Below, in pieces: positions 47,979-55,918 of a stretch of 64,000 nt of DNA; the stretch's first letter is position 1; each line of letters opens with the position of its first letter. The notes beneath the pieces were generated by a model. The model worked only from the letters and a program-made list of their open reading frames with translations. It ran no database searches and was not told the DNA's origin. Origin of the DNA: Burkholderiales bacterium RIFCSPLOWO2_02_FULL_57_36 (GTDB lineage: Bacteria; Pseudomonadota; Gammaproteobacteria; Burkholderiales; Burkholderiaceae_D); the NCBI GenBank assembly GCA_001770855.1, contig MESE01000142.1:124001-188000 (forward strand), given 5' to 3'. The position numbers were made by a program, and so were the translations under genes.

Positions 47979-49310
47979 ATGGATCGCATTTCCGCCCCGC
48001 GCGAGGTAGATAAAACGCAATTTGCACCGGATTCAAAAAATCTGGAAGCAAAATATGGTCTGCCTGAGGAGGTGGTTTATTGCAAGCGCTGCGTTATTTC
48101 CAATCAGCGCCCGAACTCTGCCGTGGAATATAACCATACGAAGGCATCAAAGAAAAAAACAATTCATTTCGATGCGGAAGGCATTTGCGATGCCTGCCGT
48201 TTTGCTGAAAAAAAGAAGCAGACAATTGATTGGGAAGATCGGGAACGACAATTGCACGAGCTGTTTGACCGTCATCGCAGCAAGGACGGCAGCTATGACG
48301 TGCTGGTGCCGGGTTCCGGAGGCAAGGACAGCTTTTACGCATCGCATATCCTGCGCACGAAATACGGCATGCATCCGTTGACAGTTACATGGGCGCCGCA
48401 TGTTTATACCGATTGGGGTTGGAAGAACTTTCAGTCGTGGATTCACGCAGGTCATGACAATTACCTGATGACTCCAAATGGTCGCATCCATCGTTTGTTG
48501 ACTCGTCTTGCGGTGGAAAACTTGTTTCATCCTTTCCAGGCATTCATGTTCGGCCAGAAGGCACTGGCACCGAAAATGGCGCTGCTGTTCAATATTCCTT
48601 TGGTAATTTACGGAGAGAACGAAGCGGAATATGGTAATCCTATCGGCGATACTGAATCGGCAAAACGGGATTGGTCGTATTTCACAACGGAAGATCAATC
48701 AAAAGTGAATTTGGGCGGCGTGTCTGTCACAGATCTGAAAAAACATTTTGGAGTGCTAACGCATGATCTTGCGCCATATCTGCCGGCCAATCCAAACGAG
48801 ATCGAAGAAAAGAAGGTAGAAGTTCACTACTTGGGTTATTACCTGAAATGGCATCCGCAGGCTTGTTATTATTACGCGGTCGAACACGGTGGTTTCCAGG
48901 CATCGCCGGAGCGTACTCCCGGAACGTATAGTAAGTACAACAGTATTGATGATCGGATCGACGATTTTCACTATCACACGACTGGCGTTAAATTCGGAAT
49001 TGGACGCGCAAGTTACGACGCTGCGCAGGAAATTCGATCAGGCGACATCACTCGCGAAGAAGGTGTCGCACTAGTCAAGCGTTTTGATCATGAATTTCCG
49101 GAGCGGTTTGCAGATGAAATCTTCAAATATCTGAGTATCCCATCAAATGAATTTCCGGAAGCTAGCAAGATGTTCGAACAACCAATTCTGAGTCGTGAGT
49201 ATTATCACAATCTGACCGATAGTTTTCGTTCGCCGCACCTATGGAAATGGGAAGACAACCAGTGGAAATTGCGCCATGCCATATGGCATGACCAACATGC
49301 GCTGAAGTAA
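47979..49310 (+). CDS. N-acetyl sugar amidotransferase, long form (PtmG/PseA-like)
   Basis: 443 residues. N-terminal Cys pairs (YCKRCVIS ... CDACRF) probably bind zinc; the ATP-pyrophosphatase loop is GSGGKDS near residue 112. It differs in length and loop from the one at 39940, so the two are distant paralogues. Homologues act on pseudaminic or legionaminic acid to give acetamidino forms. It heads a run with its own HisF and HisH and the nonulosonate genes. Confidence 0.87.
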   Translation: MDRISAPREVDKTQFAPDSKNLEAKYGLPEEVVYCKRCVISNQRPNSAVEYNHTKASKKKTIHFDAEGICDACRFAEKKKQTIDWEDRERQLHELFDRHRSKDGSYDVLVPGSGGKDSFYASHILRTKYGMHPLTVTWAPHVYTDWGWKNFQSWIHAGHDNYLMTPNGRIHRLLTRLAVENLFHPFQAFMFGQKALAPKMALLFNIPLVIYGENEAEYGNPIGDTESAKRDWSYFTTEDQSKVNLGGVSVTDLKKHFGVLTHDLAPYLPANPNEIEEKKVEVHYLGYYLKWHPQACYYYAVEHGGFQASPERTPGTYSKYNSIDDRIDDFHYHTTGVKFGIGRASYDAAQEIRSGDITREEGVALVKRFDHEFPERFADEIFKYLSIPSNEFPEASKMFEQPILSREYYHNLTDSFRSPHLWKWEDNQWKLRHAIWHDQHALK

Positions 49311-49313
49311 TCA

Positions 49314-50075
49314 ATGAGCAATCTGCGTTTAATTCCCAGGCTTGATATCAAGGGTCCCAACCTTATTAAGGGCATTCATCTGGAAGGCTTGCGGGTCGTT
49401 GGTGACCCGCAGGAATTTGCAATTCGGTATTATCAGGCAGGAGCCGATGAGCTGATATACATGGACATTGTGGCGAGTCTTTATGGCCGCAACAATCTAA
49501 GCGACATCATTCGACGTGCGGCTGATAATGTTTATATTCCGATTACGGTGGGAGGTGGCATCCGTACCGTGGACGATGCTCGTCACTTGTTGCGCTCAGG
49601 CGCGGACAAAGTCGCAATCAATACCGCCGCAGTGGGGCGGCCGGAACTCATTTCGGAGGTTGCACGCCGATTTGGATCTCAGGCGATGGTATTGTCAATC
49701 GAAGCAAAGCAAGTGGGTAAGGGCAAATGGGAAGCCTATACTGACAACGGAAGAGAGCGCACCGGCCTTGACGTGATCGAATGGGTTCAGCGAGGTGTGG
49801 AATTGGGTGCGGGTGAAATTCTGTTGACATCAGTGGATCGTGAGGGGACCCGTAAAGGATTTGATCTGGAGTTAGTCAAGGCGGTGAGTGGCGCGGTTAA
49901 CGTTCCTGTCATCGCAAGCGGAGGAATGGGTAGCGCGGACGACTTGCTTGCTGTTGCAAAAGTCGGTGGTGCCGATGCCGTGGCGATGGCAGATGTGCTG
50001 CACTATGGACGCACAACCTTGGGACAGCTTCGCCGAGCGGCTTTGGATACAAACCTCGCAGTTCGGAAAATTTGA
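49314..50075 (+). CDS. hisF: HisF-like subunit with Glu130 (second copy)
   Basis: 253-residue barrel protein. Asp11 is kept (IPRLDIK), but the second catalytic aspartate, 130, is Glu (LSIEAKQ), and Cys9 is Arg. This is the mirror image of the change in the first HisF paralogue. It should pair with HisH encoded next and feed ammonia to the amidotransferase at 47979. Ends two bases before the hisH ATG. Confidence 0.88.
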   Translation: MSNLRLIPRLDIKGPNLIKGIHLEGLRVVGDPQEFAIRYYQAGADELIYMDIVASLYGRNNLSDIIRRAADNVYIPITVGGGIRTVDDARHLLRSGADKVAINTAAVGRPELISEVARRFGSQAMVLSIEAKQVGKGKWEAYTDNGRERTGLDVIEWVQRGVELGAGEILLTSVDREGTRKGFDLELVKAVSGAVNVPVIASGGMGSADDLLAVAKVGGADAVAMADVLHYGRTTLGQLRRAALDTNLAVRKI

Positions 50076-50077
50076 GA

Positions 50078-50725
50078 ATGTCTAAAAAAATAACGTTGAT
50101 TGACTATGGCATGTGCAATCTGTTGAACGTGGCACGCGCGTTCCAACACTGCGGTGCAGATATCACTATCACCGAAGATCCAGCGGTCGCGCTTAATGCA
50201 GAAAAGCTGCTGGTGCCAGGTGTGGGTGCATTCAGCGAATGTATTCGTGAACTCGAAGTCCGCGGCTTTGCCGACGCTATTCGCCGCTATGTCGATACAG
50301 AGCGGCCGATGCTGGGAATTTGCGTCGGTATGCAGATGTTGTTTGAGGCTAGCGAAGAATTTGGCGAGCATGCTGGTTTGGGTATCTTGCCGGGACGCGT
50401 ACGTGCGGTACCTGATACGGCGGTAACAGGTGAATCGCAACGCGTTCCGCATATCGGCTGGAATCATCTTGTGACACCAGAAACCGGCCGCCGGTGGGAA
50501 GGTACCTTGCTGGAGGAATACGCACAGCAACAACCAGCTGTCTATTTCGTGCATTCGTTTGCTGCCGTCCCCTCTCAAGAGAGCGACCGCCTCGCCGACA
50601 CGATATATGGCGGCCAGCGGCTATGTGCGGCGGTACAAAGAGGAAATTTGATCGCAACGCAGTTTCACCCTGAGCGTAGTGCGGAAATCGGTTTGACAAT
50701 TGCACGTCGCTTCGTCGAAATGTAA
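50078..50725 (+). CDS. hisH: HisH-like glutaminase subunit (second copy)
   Basis: 215 residues from ATG at 50078; a TTG six bases earlier overlaps hisF and is less likely. The glutaminase triad is intact: Cys82 in GICVGMQ and His/Glu in QFHPERS. The usual DYGMGN box reads DYGMCN, with Cys for Gly. Partner of the HisF upstream. Confidence 0.88.
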   Translation: MSKKITLIDYGMCNLLNVARAFQHCGADITITEDPAVALNAEKLLVPGVGAFSECIRELEVRGFADAIRRYVDTERPMLGICVGMQMLFEASEEFGEHAGLGILPGRVRAVPDTAVTGESQRVPHIGWNHLVTPETGRRWEGTLLEEYAQQQPAVYFVHSFAAVPSQESDRLADTIYGGQRLCAAVQRGNLIATQFHPERSAEIGLTIARRFVEM

Positions 50726-50729
50726 TGTA

Positions 50730-51431
50730 ATGCGAGTACTCGCAATTATCCCTGCCCGTGGAGGATCGAAGCGACTGCCAGGCAAAAATATAAAGCCGTT
50801 ACATGGCAAGCCGTTGATTCAATGGTCAATTGACTTTGCGAAGTCGATCTCCTGGTTCACCGATATCGAAGTAAGTACCGATAGTGACGACATTGCGCAA
50901 TGTTGCGCTGATGCTGGTCAACTGGTTACAAGGCGTCGACCGAGCGATTTGGCGACTGATGAGGCATCTTCCGTAGACGTGGTGTTAGACATGCTGAACT
51001 GGAAGGCAGCTCAAGGTGAGGAATTTGATTTGATCGCGTTGCTGCAACCAACGACGCCGGTACGTTGCCGGGATCATTGGGATGAAGCGTTAAGCTTGTT
51101 GCAAAGTTCGGAGCATGATGCGGTAGTCGGAGTAGGACCTGCGCAGAGCCATCCCCATCTGACATTTAAAATTGGGCAATCAAGGCAATTGTTGCCTTGG
51201 ATAGAGACGCGCCCTTCATCTTTGAGGGCGCAAGACTTGGAACCTGCGGTTGTTGTCAATGGCTCCTTGTATCTGATTCGAACCAATGCACTGAAATCGG
51301 AAAAGACGTTCATGCCGCACCTGACGTCCGGGGTGATAATGAATGCACCGGTCGATAACCTGGATATCGATACGGAGTTCGACTGGTTGGTGGCTGAGCA
51401 GGCAATTGAGTATTTCCGGAGAAAGCAATGA
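50730..51431 (+). CDS. neuA: CMP-nonulosonate (N-acylneuraminate/legionaminate) cytidylyltransferase
   Basis: 233 residues. N-terminal IIPARGGSKRLPGKN is the CTP-binding signature. ATG at 50730 fits the conserved start; an in-frame ATG at 50700 lies within hisH. It activates a nine-carbon sugar as CMP-sugar. Whether the sugar is sialic, legionaminic or pseudaminic acid cannot be set from this protein alone. Overlaps neuB by four bases. Confidence 0.9.
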   Translation: MRVLAIIPARGGSKRLPGKNIKPLHGKPLIQWSIDFAKSISWFTDIEVSTDSDDIAQCCADAGQLVTRRRPSDLATDEASSVDVVLDMLNWKAAQGEEFDLIALLQPTTPVRCRDHWDEALSLLQSSEHDAVVGVGPAQSHPHLTFKIGQSRQLLPWIETRPSSLRAQDLEPAVVVNGSLYLIRTNALKSEKTFMPHLTSGVIMNAPVDNLDIDTEFDWLVAEQAIEYFRRKQ

Positions 51432-52459
51432 GCACATTCATCATCGCAGAAGCGGGAGTGAATCATAACGGTCGCGAAGATCTGGCACTCGAACTGGTTG
51501 ATACAGCGGCGCGATGCGGTGCCGATGCTGTGAAATTCCAAACCTTTACGGCAGAAAAACTGGTTCGTCCTGGCGCCGAAAAAGCGGAGTACCAAAGACG
51601 TGAAACTGGCGACGGTGACCAGTTCGACATGCTCAAAAAACTGGAGATGTCGGACGACTTGCATCGCAAACTGGTTCGACGCTGCAACGACCTGAATATC
51701 GAATTCATGTCCACGCCGTTTGATGAATTTGCTGCAGATTTTCTGGTTTCATTGGGAATGAAGCGCATCAAAGTGCCTTCCGGAGAAATTACTAATTATC
51801 CATTTCTCGAGTATCTCGCCGCCAAAAATGTGCCGATGATCATCTCTACCGGCATGGCCAATCTGCAGGAGGTGCAGGATGCGATCCAAGTGGTGGCAGC
51901 CAAGCGCCAGTCTTTGGGCTATTCGGGTGGTATGAGTGACTGCCTGACTGTACTTCACTGCACATCCAATTATCCGGCTTCGGTCGATGATGTGAACCTG
52001 CGAGCAATGCAGACTATTTATTTGGCGACTGGAGTGCCGGTCGGATATTCCGATCATACTGCTGGTATAGCGGTATCAGTTGCGGCCGTAGGAATGGGCG
52101 CGTCAGTGATCGAGAAACATTTCACGCTCGACAAAGGATTTCCCGGGCCAGATCATAAAGCGTCTCTGGAGCCGGACGAATTAGCCATGATGATTCGGCA
52201 TATCCGCGACGTTGAGCGCGCGTTGGGTTCTGACAAGAAGGAGCCAGCCGCAAATGAGTTGCCGGTACGTGCGCTGGTCCGGCGAAGCGTGACAACAGTG
52301 CTGCCGTTGCGCCAAGGCCAACTGATTACTGAGCATGACGTCGCATTGCTGAGACCAGGCACCGGTATCGCACCAAAGGATCTTGCGAAAGCGATCGGCA
52401 AAGTAGCGGGTCGCGATATAGAGGCGGGAACGACTTTGAGTTGGAGTGATCTCGCATGA
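51428..52459 (+). CDS. neuB: Nonulosonic acid synthase (NeuB/LegI family)
   Basis: 343 residues: a TIM barrel with EAGVNHNG at the start (PEP site), the GYSDHT motif, and a C-terminal SAF/antifreeze-like domain (about 285-343). It condenses PEP with a six-carbon N-acetyl sugar. Context with an aminotransferase and a PglD/NeuD-type acetyltransferase favours legionaminic acid over Neu5Ac. Coupled by ATGA to both neighbours. Confidence 0.93.
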   Translation: MSTFIIAEAGVNHNGREDLALELVDTAARCGADAVKFQTFTAEKLVRPGAEKAEYQRRETGDGDQFDMLKKLEMSDDLHRKLVRRCNDLNIEFMSTPFDEFAADFLVSLGMKRIKVPSGEITNYPFLEYLAAKNVPMIISTGMANLQEVQDAIQVVAAKRQSLGYSGGMSDCLTVLHCTSNYPASVDDVNLRAMQTIYLATGVPVGYSDHTAGIAVSVAAVGMGASVIEKHFTLDKGFPGPDHKASLEPDELAMMIRHIRDVERALGSDKKEPAANELPVRALVRRSVTTVLPLRQGQLITEHDVALLRPGTGIAPKDLAKAIGKVAGRDIEAGTTLSWSDLA

Positions 52460-53598
52460 AGGATTCTAAACGCCGGATCTGCTATATCACTGGAACGAGG
52501 GCTGACTTTGGCCTGATGCAGTCCACGTTAGTGCGGATACAAAAAAGCGAAGCGCTCGAGCTTTCAATGGTCGTAACCGGTACGCATTTATCGGCTGAAC
52601 ATGGTAGCACTGTTGAGGAAATTATTTCAGCAGGCCTCCTCGTCTCTGAAATGGTTAGGCTAAATCTCACGGATTCGACAGGGGCCGCAATGGCTCGAAA
52701 TATTGGCGTGATGATCTCTTCGTTCGTCGACGCATTTGAGAAAATTCGACCTGATGTGGTGTTATTGCTGGGTGATCGTGGCGAAATGCTGGCGGGTGCG
52801 TTGGCAGCAATCCATTTGAATATACCTGTTGCTCATATTCATGGGGGTGAACGTTCCGGCACAGTTGACGAGCCGGTCCGCCACGCAATCTCAAAGCTTT
52901 CGCATATACATTTTGTCGCGACCGATGATTCGCGCGACCGATTGATTCGTATGGGAGAGCATGCTTCAAGCGTGTTTGTGACAGGTGCTCCCGGTCTGGA
53001 TGGTTTGTCCGAACTTATCACATCGACGAAAGCCTCGCTCTGTGAGGAAGTCGGTTTTGATCCTAGATTGCGCACGGCCCTATTCGTATTCCATTCCGTA
53101 TTACAGGAAGCTGACCGTGCCGGCACGCATGCAACAAACGTGATGGAGGCCCTAGTTGGACACGGACTGCAGATCATTGCACTGATGCCCAATTCCGATG
53201 CTGGCAGCGAATCCGTACGTCATGCATTGAGACAGTTCGAACATCATGAGAAAATACGGCTGCTGATACATCTGCCACGAGGAAAATTTATTTCATGGAT
53301 GGCTGCCTGCGATGTAATGGTGGGGAATTCCAGTAGCGGGATCATCGAAGCCGCGACCTTTGGTACGCCAGTGATCAACATAGGGATACGACAGAATCTA
53401 AGACAGCGCAATGTAAATGTAGTTGACGTGGAACCTGAAACGGCAACCGTACAAAAGGCTGTTAACACCGCATTGCAACACGGAAGATTTTCGCTGGAAA
53501 ATTTTTATGGCGACGGACGGGCAGGAGAGCGCATTGCCGGATATCTGGCGAAATTGCCGTTAACCCCTGAGTTGCTACTGAAATTCAACGCTTACTAA
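52456..53598 (+). CDS. neuC: Hydrolysing UDP-sugar 2-epimerase (NeuC/LegG family)
   Basis: 380 residues. GTRADFGL near the N-terminus and the HIHGGERSGTVDEPVRH and GNSSSGIIEA segments mark the hydrolysing 2-epimerases. It releases UDP and gives the free manno sugar used by NeuB: ManNAc in the sialate path or 2,4-diacetamido-2,4,6-trideoxymannose in the legionaminate path. Confidence 0.92.
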   Translation: MKDSKRRICYITGTRADFGLMQSTLVRIQKSEALELSMVVTGTHLSAEHGSTVEEIISAGLLVSEMVRLNLTDSTGAAMARNIGVMISSFVDAFEKIRPDVVLLLGDRGEMLAGALAAIHLNIPVAHIHGGERSGTVDEPVRHAISKLSHIHFVATDDSRDRLIRMGEHASSVFVTGAPGLDGLSELITSTKASLCEEVGFDPRLRTALFVFHSVLQEADRAGTHATNVMEALVGHGLQIIALMPNSDAGSESVRHALRQFEHHEKIRLLIHLPRGKFISWMAACDVMVGNSSSGIIEAATFGTPVINIGIRQNLRQRNVNVVDVEPETATVQKAVNTALQHGRFSLENFYGDGRAGERIAGYLAKLPLTPELLLKFNAY

Positions 53599-53605
53599 CC
53601 GCGCC

Positions 53606-54235
53606 ATGGAGCTCGAAAAGTTATTGATGATCGGGGCTGGCGGCCAAGGCAAAGTGGTCATTGATGCCATACGTGCCGCGAAAATTCCGTTCCAAATAAT
53701 CATTGCCGACGAAGATAAAGGTAAAAACGGACATGTCATTTCAGGGCAGCGCATAATAGCACCAGTTACGGATGCCCTTCTTGTTGGCGCAATGGCGTTT
53801 CATGTCGCAGTCGGCCATAACGCCTCACGTGAAAGAATTACCAGTGAACTGGAAAAATGCGGGATCGCCAATACGGCGATCGTGCATTTTCGGGCTTGTG
53901 TTTCAGAGACAGCCCAAATTCTGTGCGGCGTTTTCGTTGCGGCGCATGCGGTAATCGCGCCGGATGCACGATTGGAAAGAGGCTGTATTGTCAATCATGG
54001 GGCTATCATTGATCACGATTGCGTTGTGGGAGAATTTTCCCATATTGCGCCGAACGTTACCTTGGGTGGTGGAGTAAAAGTGGGTAGGCGCGTATTAATT
54101 GGAGCCGGTGCAAATATATTGCCCGGCGTTTCCATTAATGACGACTGCGTCGTAGGCGCGGGAGCTGTTGTGTTAAACGACCTTGGAACGGGTACCGTCC
54201 ATGTTGGTGTGCCCGCACGTAAAACAGATAAGTGA
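53606..54235 (+). CDS. neuD: NeuD/PglD-family sugar O/N-acetyltransferase
   Basis: 209 residues: N-terminal Rossmann-like part (GAGGQGKVVIDA) and a C-terminal left-handed beta helix (about 90-205). The catalytic His sits in IIDHDCVVG. In legionaminate routes this type acetylates the 4-amino group made by the aminotransferase, which here is the next gene. Overlap with that gene is four bases (GTGA). Confidence 0.88.
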   Translation: MELEKLLMIGAGGQGKVVIDAIRAAKIPFQIIIADEDKGKNGHVISGQRIIAPVTDALLVGAMAFHVAVGHNASRERITSELEKCGIANTAIVHFRACVSETAQILCGVFVAAHAVIAPDARLERGCIVNHGAIIDHDCVVGEFSHIAPNVTLGGGVKVGRRVLIGAGANILPGVSINDDCVVGAGAVVLNDLGTGTVHVGVPARKTDK

Positions 54236-55719
54236 GAAACCAAGTGATTGATGTACCAGCCATTTCCGTGCAACGCACGGCGACCATTCGCGATGCTCTT
54301 TTGAAACTGGATCAGGCCGCTTTCGGGATGCTATTGGTGCTTGAGCCTGACGGTACATTTGAGAGAACCGTAACCGACGGCGATATCAGGAGACTATTGC
54401 TGCAAGGATGCGGGATGGATGATAGCCTTAAAAGGCTACCCAAGATCAAGTCATTTGTTCTTGAAGACGGCTATACGCAGGAATCAGCATTGGCGCTGAT
54501 GAATAAATGTGTAATTAATCATCTGCCCGTAATCGATGCGCAACGCCGTGTCATTAAAGTACTCGACCGAAAAGAACTGGACGAGAAAATACTCCTGTCA
54601 ACACCACATATGGGCTCTTGGGAACGAGAGTTCGTCGATGAGGCATTCAAGACGAACTGGATTGCACCGCTCGGGCCGAATGTTGACGCCTTCGAGCGCG
54701 AAGTGGCGGAGTATGTGGGAATTGACCATGCCGCTGCTCTAACTTCGGGTACGGCGGCCATACATTTGGCACTCATCATGCTGGGAGTACGTGCAGGAGA
54801 TACAGTTTTCTGCTCGTCGCTGACATTTGCAGCGAGCGCAAATCCGATTGCATATCAAGGTGCCGAGCCGGTATTTATCGATTCCGAGCCTGAAAGCTGG
54901 AACATGTCACCGGTGGCCCTTGAGAATGCATTCCAGTATGCCATTGCAAACGGCAAAAAACCAAAGGCAGTGATTGTGGTGAATTTGTACGGACAAAGCG
55001 CTGACATTGACTCAATTGCAGACATTTGCAAGCGGTACGACGTGCCAATCGTGGAGGACGCCGCTGAATCCCTAGGGGCTCGTTATAAAGGAAAAGCCAG
55101 CGGTAGTTTTGGGGTAATGGGTGTCTATTCATTCAACGGTAACAAAATCATCACTACTTCAGGCGGAGGCATGCTGGTGTCGGACAATGAAGAATTCATC
55201 AGGCAGGCGCGCTTTCTGTCTACTCAGGCTCGTGATCCTGCTCTACATTACGAGCACACCCAAATTGGCTATAACTACCGCATGAGCAATATCCTGGCCG
55301 GAGTAGGGCGGGGGCAGATTCGCGTGCTGAATGAAAGGGTAGCATCACGTCGACGCGTCAATGAACGGTACCGTGAAGGATTGCTAGGTTGCGAACAACT
55401 CACATGGATGCCAGAGCCGGAGTGGAGTTATTCCACCCATTGGTTAACGGCTTGCACAGTCACCTCGACGAAGTCGGGATTGAATAGCCTCGACATTATT
55501 AAAAAATTGGCCGGTGACCATATTGAAGCAAGACCAGTGTGGAAGCCGATGCATATGCAGCCGGTGTTTCGTCAATGTCGTTCTTTCAACCATGGTGATC
55601 ATTCTGTATCGCAAACCCTGTTTGAGGATGGCATTTGTTTGCCGTCGGGGTCGAATATGACAGATGCTCAGCAGGATCGGATAATTGACGCGATTAAAAA
55701 AATAGTGGCTGAATCGTAG
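54232..55719 (+). CDS. CBS-domain pair fused to DegT-type sugar aminotransferase
   Basis: 495 residues. Residues about 1-120 form two CBS motifs (VTDGDIRRLLL and INHLPVIDAQRRV are typical). From about 125 a complete DegT/PglE-like aminotransferase follows, with PLP Lys305 in FNGNKI. CBS pairs bind adenine nucleotides and gate enzymes. In Campylobacter a CBS pair is joined to the sugar nucleotidyltransferase PtmE of the same pathway; here it is joined to the aminotransferase. GTG start at 54232 overlaps neuD. Likely makes the 4-amino group of the nonulosonate precursor. Confidence 0.9.
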   Translation: MRNQVIDVPAISVQRTATIRDALLKLDQAAFGMLLVLEPDGTFERTVTDGDIRRLLLQGCGMDDSLKRLPKIKSFVLEDGYTQESALALMNKCVINHLPVIDAQRRVIKVLDRKELDEKILLSTPHMGSWEREFVDEAFKTNWIAPLGPNVDAFEREVAEYVGIDHAAALTSGTAAIHLALIMLGVRAGDTVFCSSLTFAASANPIAYQGAEPVFIDSEPESWNMSPVALENAFQYAIANGKKPKAVIVVNLYGQSADIDSIADICKRYDVPIVEDAAESLGARYKGKASGSFGVMGVYSFNGNKIITTSGGGMLVSDNEEFIRQARFLSTQARDPALHYEHTQIGYNYRMSNILAGVGRGQIRVLNERVASRRRVNERYREGLLGCEQLTWMPEPEWSYSTHWLTACTVTSTKSGLNSLDIIKKLAGDHIEARPVWKPMHMQPVFRQCRSFNHGDHSVSQTLFEDGICLPSGSNMTDAQQDRIIDAIKKIVAES

Positions 55720-55738
55720 TGTCGTAGTAAAAATCTAT

Positions 55739-55782
55739 AGTCGGATCAGCGTATGCCCTTGATCTACATCCGACTTTTCTTT
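55739..55782 (+). terminator. Rho-independent terminator after module B
   Basis: Perfect 8-base stem agtcggat (55739-55746) and atccgact (55768-55775), 21-base loop, then tttcttt. It is 20 bases after the stop of the fusion gene. It may also act on transcripts coming from the opposite strand. Confidence 0.7.
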
Positions 55783-55918
55783 GAGAGCATATTGTAAAGT
55801 TCCAATTCTCTATACTCTACAGTGATGTGAATTTCATACCAATGGCAATTGTGTTGAGTTGCTTTCAAGTCTGAGAAGTCTAGGTGCCATCACAAAACAA
55901 TTGTCATGTGCTGAGTTC

